DNA of 21,749 bases from Bigelowiella natans CCMP2755 (GCA_000320545.1 ADNK01003020.1:1-21749); one strand, 5' to 3'; numbered from the stretch's first letter, positions 9,660-19,305 are shown. Program-made: numbers and translations. Notes: generated by a model from the letters alone, not told the origin.

Positions 9660-11012
9660 CTACTCGTTCTTAACGACAAAGCGTCTCACGCTGCCATTAG
9701 CAAAACAGAGCCACAGATCCATCCCAAACGCTGACCAGCCCATGCCTGTACAAGCCACGTTGCTGCTAATGTCCTGAATTATTTCTTTCTTTTCCAGATC
9801 AAATATCCTCACCCCTCGTTCTCCTCCCATCGCAACCCAGTACCGCATAGGATTGAATTGGACGGAATTGAGTGGTTTGATGCACAGCAGCGAGAACAAA
9901 CTCGCGTTGTTCGAAAGATCCACAAAATTGCAATTTGTTTCTCCCGCCATAGTCAATAATGCCCCATCTGGAGAAATGTCCATGCATCTTATACACTCCA
10001 ATTCCTTTCCACTGTTGATGGTCGAGAGCTTTGATTCATCAAACTTCCATCTGAAGGCCTTTCCATCCGCCGACCCGATGATTAAGTTGTCCCCATTGCT
10101 TGGGTTGAAAATGCAAACGCGGCCGTTGCTCAGACTCTGTGTTCCTTTTTCTTCTCCAAGCGTGTTCAAAATGCGTGCCGTGTCGTCATGAACGCACGCG
10201 ATTTTCCTCATTTCAGGGCAAACCGCGATTGATTGTACGGGTTTATCGCTTGAACCCTTCTTCTGCCAAACCAATTTTAAGTTTTTAATTAGAGAACAGG
10301 ATCCATCGTTGTGACCGATGAAGTAGAAAGTCGCATTGGAAGTTCTACACGTGGCCATGCAAGTTGGTTTGATTTTCCCAGTGACCTCGTTGGTGGAGAT
10401 CTTAGTCTCCTTTCCGCTTTCGAACGTGGAGACGCCGCCTGCGTGCAGGCAAGCTGTAGAAGTAGAGTGCGGAAAAATATAAATCGCTGGATGCGGGCAC
10501 TCGTATTTCTCTGTGGACAGTTCGAGGGCAGACCCCTTGATGATTTTAAGTTGGAGCAGCTCCTTCGTGGCAGAAGTGACTAAGCATGTCCACGTGAGGC
10601 CTTCCACCTGTCGAATGAACTGTGCCACATGACCTGGTTTTACCATGGGGAGAGCATTTCGAATAGCTGTCCTACACTCCTGTGAACTTTGGGCAAGGAG
10701 AGTTTCGAAGGTACCTGCCTTCTTCCCTTCCGCCTCCGCGACCCCAGATTTCTCCAGCATGGCGTTAAATAGCTTCAACTTGCTCAGAGGGGTGGAGGTC
10801 TCCTTGGAAAGGATCAGCCCTCCAACAGTAATCTTGTACTCATATCCGGTGGGGAGTATAGCGTCGAGGAGCTCTGAGAACGTCGACGCCTTCCCGGGTG
10901 CAAGTTTAATCTCTACCTCCTCCCCGCATTTTTGCGGGAAGCTCTCGTCCAAGTTTTTATCAATGTCAAACCTGGCCTTGAAGCATCTTTGGCCTGATGG
11001 TGGTTGGGACAT
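9660..11012 (-). CDS. Divergent RACK1-like WD40 beta-propeller protein, intronless
   Basis: This is one uninterrupted frame of 450 codons from an ATG at 11012 to a TAG at 9662-9660. The C-terminal 230 residues are WD40-like: MDISPDGALLTMAGETN at about 344-360, SVQFNPMRYWVAMGGERG at 383-400 with VRIFDLEKKEII, and CTGMGWSAFGMDLWLCFANG at 421-440. The RYW...G..IFDLE..II block and the CTG.GWSA block follow the last blades of RACK1, a ribosome-bound signalling scaffold. The N-terminal 220 residues match nothing I know; a first part at 1-90 looks like a small beta-grasp-type domain. Most WD and GH pairs are weak, so ribosome binding is not assured. Having no introns among intron-rich neighbours could mean a retrocopy. 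Confidence 0.65.
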   Translation of the reverse strand: MSQPPSGQRCFKARFDIDKNLDESFPQKCGEEVEIKLAPGKASTFSELLDAILPTGYEYKITVGGLILSKETSTPLSKLKLFNAMLEKSGVAEAEGKKAGTFETLLAQSSQECRTAIRNALPMVKPGHVAQFIRQVEGLTWTCLVTSATKELLQLKIIKGSALELSTEKYECPHPAIYIFPHSTSTACLHAGGVSTFESGKETKISTNEVTGKIKPTCMATCRTSNATFYFIGHNDGSCSLIKNLKLVWQKKGSSDKPVQSIAVCPEMRKIACVHDDTARILNTLGEEKGTQSLSNGRVCIFNPSNGDNLIIGSADGKAFRWKFDESKLSTINSGKELECIRCMDISPDGALLTMAGETNCNFVDLSNNASLFSLLCIKPLNSVQFNPMRYWVAMGGERGVRIFDLEKKEIIQDISSNVACTGMGWSAFGMDLWLCFANGSVRRFVVKNE

Positions 11013-11681
11013 CTACAATGAACTAGCTGATGTTGAAGATATCGCCGCAGGCACCTCGTTTCCTCCTCTCCTTCTGCTCCTCCTCCCTCCTCCCTGTACT
11101 TGATATCTTTTCTCTTATCGGAACAATAAACAACAATAATGATGTTGGAAAATCTGAAGATAGACCATTTTTCATCAACGACTTAACACATAATGCATGG
11201 ATTGTGCGTCACTCAATTGGCCTGGGTAAAACGACTCGTAATTCTAGGAAAAACCTCAAACAAGGCCATTTCTGAAAACTTACGCCAAGTTCACACGGAA
11301 AATTTTAAAAGCGACCTTCGAAGCTATCTCTGGAGCTAGATCTATCCTTAAGTACTGGGAAGTCAAGGATGCGACTAGAATAATTAACTGGGCACCGGTT
11401 CATCGCGATGTGTTTTGCCCAAAATGCAAATCAAAGTTGGTCACCGAATTTTTAATTGGGTTTAACTCCATTCTTTTCCTCTTATTTTTTAATGTCGCAT
11501 GTTGTTTTGGGAGATCATTTACCGGTAAAACACGCTTTTGCACGATGAATAAATAAAATAAAAGAAAATAAATTAAAGTTACTCTGCTCAATTTTATCGG
11601 GCAACCTCAACGAGGATTCAAATTTAAATTCCCTCTCGCCCTCCACCTACTCTCTAGACTTTCAGAGCAGAAAAGAGGAAC
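11013..11681. promoter_or_regulatory. Divergent spacer between RACK1-like and Cys/Tyr-rich genes
   Basis: The two flanking genes point away from each other, so both promoters should lie here. A CT-rich tract sits at 11062-11100, followed by the second AWIVR small ORF. From 11280 to 11680 the DNA is AT-rich, with A/T runs around 11440-11580. I see no distinct core promoter box. Confidence 0.4.
11030..11275 (+). CDS. Small ORF with AWIVR motif, copy 2 (81 aa, unknown)
   Basis: The reading frame is 81 codons. The last 38 residues, from DRPFFINDLTHNAWIVR to KQGHF, resemble the small ORF ending at 8417 in motif order (D-K/R-P, T, AWIVR, basic stretch, GH near the stop). The upstream part covers a CT-rich tract, as in the other copy. 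The N-terminal half overlaps the 5' leader region of the opposite-strand RACK1-like gene. No family is recognised. The similarity supports coding, but the start codon and any introns remain open. Confidence 0.4.
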   Translation: MLKISPQAPRFLLSFCSSSLLPVLDIFSLIGTINNNNDVGKSEDRPFFINDLTHNAWIVRHSIGLGKTTRNSRKNLKQGHF

Positions 11682-13644
11682 ATGGTGTACTTTCTACTCA
11701 CTGCACTTTTGTTGTCCCAAGCACACGCAGGGGAAAACAAACCCAAGCCCAAGGCAGTAAGCAATCAGCAGCATCAACATGCTGCAAGCCGGAACATGAT
11801 GCGCTCCACTGCAGTCCGACCATGCGATTACTCGTAAGTTGTATTCTTTGGTTGGATTCAATAGAAGCAATTAAAAAACATTAAACCTGCCCCCTTTAAA
11901 CAGATGCTGCCCATGTGCAAAGAAATCTTTCAACTTTCGTCGAGTAAACGAATCTCAAGGTCATAGAATAATTCCTGTTCAAAATGTTTGATAGCCATGG
12001 ATGATACTAATTTTGACGCAAAAATGTAAATTCTTAAACTTCCTCTTTCACTCCAATAGAATGTATCCCTTGTTATGACTGGGTCGACTCGTGGGTATCA
12101 CCTGAGTACAAGGATTATTGCTCCACCACTAGCTGCTCTGAATCTCCATACGCTGCTTTCCCGTAAGCTAATTTGACTCCCTTTACTTGATACATGCGAA
12201 CACTGCCGAGGAAAGAAGCGCACATCCTTCTTCATGATCTCGTTTTTCTAAAGCCAGTTCATTATTTTGTGGGTACGTGCCATGGACTAATGTAACTTGA
12301 CTTTCCAGAAACGACTACTCTGTGATGTCTCGCGAGTACTACGAACCTGTCGATAATCCTGTCGACTACTATTACGCGGATGGCTCTGTGGTGAGACATC
12401 TTCCAGGCTACGGCAACGTCACTTATCCTCCAAACTGGGGAACTGATGAATACGGTTGTATGCGCTGCTAATGCCACTGCTGCACTTCCACTATGGGAAC
12501 GAACCATCTCCGGAACTAAATCATACATTTGAAAATTAGGTAATGGATGGGATCACGAACAATGCTCGCACTACTATCCGTATTACAGCACCTCGACCTT
12601 GCTCTCACGCCACCACAGACGTAAGTCACTTCAATACCATTCCACTCTAGTTTAATTCATTGACGGCCATTTCTTGCTGCCCTTTCCTTTTTCTGCTCAG
12701 GCTCAAACTCCAAAAATCAGGAGAGCGTTGCACAGGCTGCAAAGGCAGCAGCTGCCCTTGAAAGAAAGCACATCAGAGAAACAAACGGAGCAACAGTGCC
12801 TACTGTATTCAAGTAAGTTAGCATCTAACTGTAGCGTGTTCGAATAATGACTGAGATATCCTGCAACTCTCCTTCCACAGGAAGAAGCGCTCAAAGATGA
12901 ACCGGCCATGCAACCTCGACTGCTGCTCTTGTGCAAGTGACATGTTTGAATGGACCTCCCCAGAGATCGTAGATGGAAGCTGCATGTCTTGCAACAACTG
13001 GGTTGACACATACGTGTTCCCACAGTACCGCGACCACTGCAAGGTACTTCCAATAACATATGAGGGTTAAATCCTAAAAAGAGATGCAATGTAGTATCTA
13101 ACGAAATCTCGACACAATTCTCTATCAATAGTGCACTGCTGACCTGAAGCTGGAACCATACTACACCGTTGTCCCCCACGAGTACATCAAGTCTGAATGG
13201 GACTATCCTTCGGACACCGTCTACTACGCAAATAGGTCGTTTGCTAACTGCTCCATAATAACGCCACGAAATTCATCATGGCTTCGAAACCTTCTTGATT
13301 GATTTCCCCTTCGCTCAGCTCTGTGTACCGACATGTTCCTGACTTTGGAACTACTCGGTATCCTCTCGATTCCTGGCCTACTCCCTACTCAACCGTCTCC
13401 GGTGTTGATGCTGTGGTCGCACCAAAGAAGTCGGAGTACTACAGCAACTACAAGGGTGGACACTACTACTACCCAGACTATGCGTAAGTGCCCCCATCGC
13501 CAAACCGTTTTCATCAATCGCTCTTTGTAGGTTTGGCTTTGTTTTGACATTTAAATGAAATATAACAGATCGACCTACTATACCCCTCGCACTAAGACTT
13601 GGACTCCTGACACAGCTCAGTGGTTTTACGCGGACGGGTATTAA
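11682..13644 (+). CDS. Secreted Cys/Tyr-rich protein with two related modules (10 exons, about 385 aa)
   Basis: Exons: 11682-11833, 11904-11959, 12060-12162, 12309-12454, 12540-12620, 12701-12812, 12881-13043, 13132-13235, 13319-13483, 13569-13644. All junctions are GT-AG and in phase, and the total is 1158 nt. A signal peptide (MVYFLLTALLLSQAHA) should be cut after Ala16. Module 1 (from Arg46) and module 2 (from Arg225) share RPC-x3-CC-x-CA, then C-x2-C-x2-WVD-x2-V-x-P-x-Y-x-D-x-C, then a Tyr-rich stretch (VDYYYADGSVVRHLPGYG against DTVYYANSSVYRHVPDFG). A basic KKKRSK at 217-222 before module 2 may be a processing site. The tail is very Tyr-rich (GHYYYPDYASTYYTPR). No known domain is recognised; disulfide-linked wall, scale or adhesive material is a guess from composition. 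Confidence 0.8.
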
Positions 13645-14646
13645 ATATGCAGCACATCGATTGATTTCTGCAATCGGCTATAGCTTCAGAGCTACGCAAC
13701 CTTTCATGTGTGTGCTGAAGAAAATTTGTTCGGTATTACCTAAATACAAAAATGTTGACACAACGATGTTGATCGCATAATAACATTGTATGTGCTACAT
13801 ATGTGTACATCGCGGCAAATAATTGGACGATAACATTATTTGCAGCACGCGCGTCATGCACAGCTGCCTACTGCCTACGCATGCACCCACCCTCGATTAT
13901 TGATGCAAGGTATTCCTGCTGGCTTGAGCCGAACAAAATTCTAATTAAGTCCATATCTGCTTACTTTTGTCATTATTCTACTGATGAATAATGGACAAAA
14001 AGTCACAAACAATTTGATTTGCTATACAGGGCTCACATGTGTGGAAATGCCAATGCGATCGAGCAACGATGTTATATGTGCATGGCATGCATGCATGCAT
14101 AGGAGCATTGACGCAAGCGTCAGTCCATCACTGAATGAGCATGCACTGCTTTATTAGACATGCTAGCATGATCGCTAGATAAATTCTACAACAACACTCT
14201 AGCACTGCATGAGCTACAGCGACAGTGATTGCGAACTGCGCTCGTAATTAGAGAATGATTGCAGCGCACCACAGCAGACCACGCTAGAGAGCGTGCCCGC
14301 CAGCACTGACTTGCATTGCTGCTGCCATGTCTAACACACAAACAGTAGAGTAATAAGGGGGAAACCTACGCTGTAACGCTGTCTAAAGATAGCCACATGA
14401 TGTTGTGCGCATATGCATACGCGACCACACAGACACAACGTATATGGCATATACACGATGTAAATATTATACGGACGGTGCCCATTGTTGCGCTTTATTA
14501 GAAAATATATATAATGTACGTACGCCATGAAAGGTTGTTATTTTTGAGGAAAAATATACAAAATTATTGGGCATAGCATTCATTATCACGGGAACAATTC
14601 CCCAAAAACCATGCCAGCGATATCAAGGACTACAAACTAATAGATC
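13645..14646. other. Intergenic region with short palindromes, no gene seen
   Basis: This is convergent spacer between the Cys/Tyr-rich gene and the SPPL-like gene, so both 3' ends lie here. It contains many small palindromes, for example GCATGCATGCATGC near 14085-14100, GACGCAAGCGTC at 14111-14122 and TACGTACG near 14517. No ORF with a domain and no RNA gene is evident. Confidence 0.5.
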
Positions 14647-14760
14647 TCAATCTGCATCAGATCTAATGCTCGTTGCTTCCGACATTGGTACCTTGTTTCT
14701 CAGGCTCAAAGCTGTCGTCAGAATATTCCGAGCACATAGCCTGTAACAAAGGTTCGGTGC
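14647..14760 (-). CDS. Possible C-terminal extra exon of the SPPL-like gene
   Basis: The main frame ends GAAAG/GTAATG then TAA, and GAAAG/GTAATG is a good donor. An acceptor (TTTGTTACAG) lies downstream, just before about 14742. A phase-correct join gives a short tail beginning LCARNILTTALSL; another frame of the same exon reads acidic (SEYSDDSFEPEKQ). If used, the protein would gain a short cytosolic or sorting tail instead of stopping at IER. Support is weak. Confidence 0.25.
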   Translation of the reverse strand, partial: APNLCYRLCARNILTTALSLRNKVPMSEATSIRSDAD

Positions 14761-14918
14761 TGCAAAACACAGAAACAAAAATACTACAATCATAGATTGC
14801 TTTGTGTGACTGGTATCACAACAAGACACAACGCTTAAAAGCCGCTGCACCATCCAGCAGGACATAGCCCACGATGTCATACTTCGGTATATAAAACGAT
14901 TCATGCAGAGCTGCATCA

Positions 14919-16550
14919 TTACCTTTCAATCTGAGAGTCGTCGTAGTCCCACAAGACTTCAATTCTTCCCCGCATCAAGGCAAGTGTAAAGACAGGTGCG
15001 AGAACGCAAGGTGCAAGGTACACGAGAGCAGGTTGCGGTCTCCCAGTGAGTAGTTCCATAGCCTGTGTGAGAATGATACCTGCGACGTATCCTGCTGCTC
15101 CGAGTGCAAAGTAGCCTATCTTCTGCGGCGGCTCGGTGGCTTTGGTCCCCCCCCCTCCGGCCTTCCCTCTCCATCCCCACTTGGGAACCCAAAGATTCGT
15201 CCTGATGTCAATCTGAAGGAGATTCGATAGATACAATCCCGGGATGCCAATGTCACCAAGCCCGATTACGGCGTAGTGAATGCGCCTGAACTCTCCCGCA
15301 AGGTACGGGATGCGAATGAGCATTGGGGTAGCATACTTTCCTAAACCTGCTTCCGTGGTTTGCGAGAGCACACTCTCCTGGTACAAATCAGGGGAAAATA
15401 CCAGGAGAAACACGTTGTAGAGAAGGGCCAACGTGAGAAGGATCGTGGATCCCTTGATGCTTGGATGCACTATACGTTGCAGCATGAGGAGGAATGCGAC
15501 TCCCATAACATCGTGGAGGAACCAGCTGTACCACTCTGTTCGGAGTACGGCACCGAGGGAGGCGATGATACTGGCCGCGATTGCGCTCATGATCATCGCG
15601 AAACTCCACCCATCACAGCAGCACCTGACAGCTAAGGAGGGATGTATCGATTCCAGAAGCTCAGACGAGAGAGAGTATACACCCATGGCACCTGCGAGGC
15701 AGAATACCAGCTTAAGAACGTATTCAACTGCGTGTATGAACTTGAAGAGTACGACTAGGAGGATGGCAGAAACCATAATGAAGCCCCATGCGTATTTTTC
15801 ATTGAGAACCATTGGACCACCTACCAAGGTGGCAGTAGGATGGTTTTGAGGGCCTATATTATTGAGCTGAGAATAGTTGTTGTCTGTCTCTTGGAAGACC
15901 CCACTTGCAGACAAGTACGCACCCCCGATTATGGTGAGGATAGCCACCGAAGCAACGAGGATCTTCGCAATATCGTACAACGGAGGATCATACTTCATAA
16001 TCTTTCCTTGAATCGAAGCCCTCAGATACCTCTCCCCCCATCTTCTCTTCACTTTGAGGACTGGAATGTGCACAAGATGGCCGTTCGGCCCACTTCGCAT
16101 TCCATCTAAAACATCACCTTTGTCAATAATGACCACGGCAGCAGCTCCATATGCCTGTGCATTTAATGCTTTTCTCGCATAAGTGCAGTTCCCTTTCCAA
16201 AGTACTGCCACCTTATCGCGAACATGTCGCCAAGAGTTTCCTGTCGGTTTGCAGCCGTCCTTGGGGGTGAGCGGAACGAAGGTCAAGACCGAACTGTCCT
16301 CTAGGAACCGCTGCCCAAAATCTCCGTAAATTCCCACGCTTAAAGCTCGCCTCAGAGGTGCACCGGTGACTGCAACATCGACCGCAACAAGGGCAAAGCT
16401 AGATTTCAAGTTCTTGCTACTCGTGCTGCTACCTCTGCCGTATCCCCTCCTCCAAGAATTCAGAACCTTGGTTGGTATCCAATTTTGTTCCCCGGAGCAA
16501 AGACCTGTAAGAAATAGCCAAAGGGCGATTGTGGAGGACAACGACTTCAT
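14919..16550 (-). CDS. SPPL2-like PA-domain presenilin-fold protein with YN in place of YD
   Basis: An intron-free frame of 543 codons starts at the ATG at 16550. A signal peptide (IALWLFLTGLCSG) comes first, then a PA domain at about 50-175 (CTYARKALNAQAYGAAAVVI, as in SPPL2), then about nine hydrophobic helices. Known: signal peptide peptidase-like enzymes cut membrane helices with two Asp, YD in TM6 and GxGD in TM7, plus a PAL motif. Here GLGD is intact (Asp433, codon 15254-15252) and QPAL is intact (Pro507), but the TM6 motif reads LLYNVFLLVFSPDLYQESV, with Asn379 (codon AAC, 15416-15414) where Asp is expected. Neighbouring residues align with plant SPPL text (YD-I/V-F...SP...ESV), so the position is clear. 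As written it should lack proteolysis and may be a pseudoprotease. A single-base error would also explain it. Confidence 0.88.
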   Translation of the reverse strand: MKSLSSTIALWLFLTGLCSGEQNWIPTKVLNSWRRGYGRGSSTSSKNLKSSFALVAVDVAVTGAPLRRALSVGIYGDFGQRFLEDSSVLTFVPLTPKDGCKPTGNSWRHVRDKVAVLWKGNCTYARKALNAQAYGAAAVVIIDKGDVLDGMRSGPNGHLVHIPVLKVKRRWGERYLRASIQGKIMKYDPPLYDIAKILVASVAILTIIGGAYLSASGVFQETDNNYSQLNNIGPQNHPTATLVGGPMVLNEKYAWGFIMVSAILLVVLFKFIHAVEYVLKLVFCLAGAMGVYSLSSELLESIHPSLAVRCCCDGWSFAMIMSAIAASIIASLGAVLRTEWYSWFLHDVMGVAFLLMLQRIVHPSIKGSTILLTLALLYNVFLLVFSPDLYQESVLSQTTEAGLGKYATPMLIRIPYLAGEFRRIHYAVIGLGDIGIPGLYLSNLLQIDIRTNLWVPKWGWRGKAGGGGTKATEPPQKIGYFALGAAGYVAGIILTQAMELLTGRPQPALVYLAPCVLAPVFTLALMRGRIEVLWDYDDSQIER

Positions 16551-16861
16551 GTCCTCAGCCCCCCCCTCTCATCGGTCGGGAGTCCTTCCTATCCTCGACA
16601 GTGAGATAAGACCTGAGGAACGATTCTCCGGAGATTCTCTGATAATTTCCAGGGTTTTCCGATGTTTCTCGAGATTTCCTGGATCTCCAAAAGATCGACA
16701 GATGGGACCCACCACAGCAGCCAACATTCCAAGTTTTCAATCATGCTGGTTTCACCAGTCAGTCCTAGTTGAAATTTCAGCTCGAGGCACTGCATTTCGC
16801 ATTTTGCAAGTGCTAGTGCCACGCCACACTTTGGAAATGCAGTCGATCATCAAATTTTTTT

Positions 16862-16906
<45 letters not shown>

Positions 16907-18055
16907 GTTCTTCAATTTTTGCAACCCACCAATTTCCAGGCGCTTGCAACGTGCTGGCCAGGCTTTGACACTGGAGAGTCCTCGTTGTTTTCAGCTCGAG
17001 GTGTTGTCTTGCTTTCTTCTTTCTCTCCAACTTCCAATGATCCTTGGCTCACTTGGTGGTGTCAGTGGCTGCCACACCTCCAGGCCTGGCTGCAAGCACG
17101 CAGGGTGAACACGAATCTGGATTGAACCTTGAACCTTTGCACGTGCGCATGCGCTGTCTGCTTGTGTGCCCGCCTGTTTGAGGCGCCTGAACGCCAAGTG
17201 TCGCACCCAACTTGCTAGCTTGCCACCAGTGCTGGTGTGCCAGAGTGGCACACCTTGTTGGAACGTCGAACGAACACGAGGCCCCGCTAGCCCGAGCTGC
17301 CTCAAACACTCGTCAACCACGTGTGTGTGATCGCACGCACGCAGGTTCGAACGTGACAGACACAGCAACAGGACGTGTGACACGTGCATCACATTGCACA
17401 TCACACTGTGATGGACACAGCACTGCCAGACTGGAGCAGTGCTAGCAGTGGGATGCTGCACAACGTGTTGCAGTGTGTGTCACATTGCACGTCTGTCATG
17501 AGCACCTCCTTCTTCTTCTCCTTCCTTTTTTCCTTCTTGTTTCTCCTTCTGAACCAACACAACAGTGAACTTGAGGAAAATGATGCGAGCCATCGAGGAA
17601 CGAATTGATCGATGCAATCGCAAGAAAAAGTGCCTGACGTGTCGAGCCCTTTTCAAGGAGTGAAAACAGGCACGTGCGTGTCGACACGTGTGAGCAACGT
17701 GAGCCGAGGCAGCCAGACAGTTTCAATTTTTTTAACTCGTCCACGTGCATCCACGTCACGCACATGAAGACAAAAACTCGGCCAGCGTGTTGCACACAGC
17801 CGTGCGCGTGCTAGCCACAGCTAGCGCTAGAGCGTGGGGGGATGACAAAAAAATTGTGTGGCCGCGTGTCACAACATTGTCGCGAGGACAGAGGACAAAC
17901 AGATGAGTCCATGCCACCAGGACTAGCATAGAGGAGCACACGAGTATGTGCGCTGCGCTCACGTCTAGCTACGCAAGCTTCTGTGAAATTATGTGCCGGT
18001 AGACCGGTTCACAGCCCGTGCAGCAGAATTTGTGTTGTCTCACATGCAACGCACA
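16551..18055. other. Repeat-rich intergenic region upstream of the SPPL-like gene
   Basis: This 1.5-kb region has no recognisable gene. It should hold the SPPL-like promoter (right of 16550) and the phosphatase 3' end. It contains a (TTTC)n tract at about 16858-16905 and then, from about 17030 to 17960, DNA rich in CACGTG, CACATG and GTGTG words with many small hairpins (for example GGTGTGCCAGAGTGGCACACC, split, around 17233-17253). ORFs here give low-complexity or Cys/His-rich translations without domains. It resembles in composition the 9150-9335 segment. Confidence 0.5.
16858..16905 (+). repeat. (TTTC)n microsatellite
   Basis: About eleven tandem TTTC units follow a T run on the plus strand, between the SPPL-like 5' end and the CACGTG-rich segment. 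It is a simple slippage repeat; the Lys/Glu/Arg-rich minus-strand frame across it is not a gene. Confidence 0.95.
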
Positions 18056-18755
18056 TCAGTCGCCATCAGCCGACAGAAATTCAAGTTCATTTCCTTCTTG
18101 AACCAATTGTTTTTCCAGAGAGAGAAGAGCTTCACAAAACCCTTCGTTGGGAGTAATAATTTTACGAATTTTTCTTGTGTACATATAGGCCTTCTCAAAT
18201 GACCAAGCATTTTTCTTCATCAAATACGCAATGGTCACCGTAGCACTTCGCGACATCCCCTAAGTAATCCACATAGAAACAAGTTTAATCCATAGTGTAT
18301 GTAGCTGATCTCATTCATATGACACTATTTATTACCATGTTGCAGTGGATGTAAACTGCCTTCTTTTCCTTTATGATTTTCGTGATGAATTCGAATGAAT
18401 CCGAAAAGATTTTCGAAAGCTTAGATTTCTCCTTAGGATTGTCGCCCAGAGGAACATTGCAGTACTTAAAGTCTTTCTCAAATTTGTTTGATCGCGGAAC
18501 ACAACTCACAATTCCACCTATATTGCGATCAAGAAGTGTTTTTTTTAGACCATTGACCAGCTTCTCATCGTCTTCCTCGAAACGAGCCACATGGCCCGCC
18601 ACGCGTTCATTCCCCAAATAGATCGTCCCTTCGATAATTTCATGAAGGTGGGGATATGCACCCATTATCACGTTAGTTTCTGCCTGTTTGCGTTCATCTT
18701 CAGGAAGCGGTGGTAGGTCCTTTGGAAGTCTTGATGTGGCAGGTTTGGAGGACAT
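18056..18755 (-). CDS. Small dual-specificity protein phosphatase (two exons, 207 aa)
   Basis: Exons 18755-18336 and 18259-18056 are joined across a 76-nt intron (GTAATA...TTAG). The phase-0 junction falls inside the catalytic loop and rebuilds HCNMGMSRSA, matching the HC-x5-R signature with Cys138 and Arg144 plus the Ser-x-Ser typical of DUSPs. Asp105 (NVPLGDNPKEK) is the probable general acid at the usual distance. EGTIYLGN at about 42-49 matches the usual DUSP start. No signal peptide, kinase-binding or other added domain is seen, so it is an atypical small DUSP. The family removes phosphate from Tyr and Ser/Thr; some members act on lipids or RNA. The start ATG at 18755 leaves an extra N-terminal 40 residues rich in Pro and charge. 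Confidence 0.88.
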
Positions 18756-19305
18756 TGTGGCGTTTCCGGCTATTCAGCTCTTGGTTTCCTCTCATGGCCG
18801 TTCGTCCGTACAATGAACGCATAAGAATTAATGTCAGAATAGCGAATAGACCATGTCGCATAGATGAAAACAAATGCATCTAAATTAGCGAAGTTGCTCT
18901 CAGCACCTTAGTTTCTGAAAATTTGAAAAAAGAAGTGATTGGATGCGACGTGACAGCAAACTTGCGTGAGCTCGACTGTCGCAAGGATCATTTTTTGTTG
19001 AGGTTCTTTGGTTCACTTTTTTAGCGCGAAACATCTATACTCTCTATTCATCTATGCGGTATTAGAGCAGCAACATAATTTTTGCATGCGGATAACAAAG
19101 AGAATGACTGTATCCCTAAAACCTCTTAATATTTCTGTCGAAAATCTGACGGTGCTGATAGTCTCCGTTCTCTCTTTCTCTGGCGCCAGAGCACAAAAGC
19201 TCCCGCCACCTGAAACCTTGGCCTCAAGGGAAGAGCCTCATAGAGTACACCCGAAGCAGAGACCAAGAGTTACTCTTATAGGCCTATTGCAAAAAGTACG
19301 GAACC
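18756..19305. promoter_or_regulatory. Divergent spacer between phosphatase and ISWI genes
   Basis: This spacer of about 550 bp lies between two genes read in opposite directions and should carry both promoters. A short frame just before the ISWI ATG has no domain. No clear TATA element or known binding site was recognised. Confidence 0.4.

Noticed and set aside
12703-13179. 158-codon minus-strand Cys/Ser-rich ORF
   Set aside because: It spans introns and exons of the phased plus-strand Cys/Tyr-rich gene; its Cys content is an antisense effect.
15360-15849. Plus-strand ORFs opposite the SPPL-like gene
   Set aside because: They lie wholly antisense to conserved TM6-TM7 coding sequence and show no domain.
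16752-17030. Lys/Arg/Glu-rich minus-strand ORF
   Set aside because: It is a translation of the (TTTC)n tract and flanking DNA without a domain.
17338-17360. GGTTCGAAC resembling a tRNA T-loop
   Set aside because: No matching acceptor stem, D arm or anticodon arm could be drawn around it.
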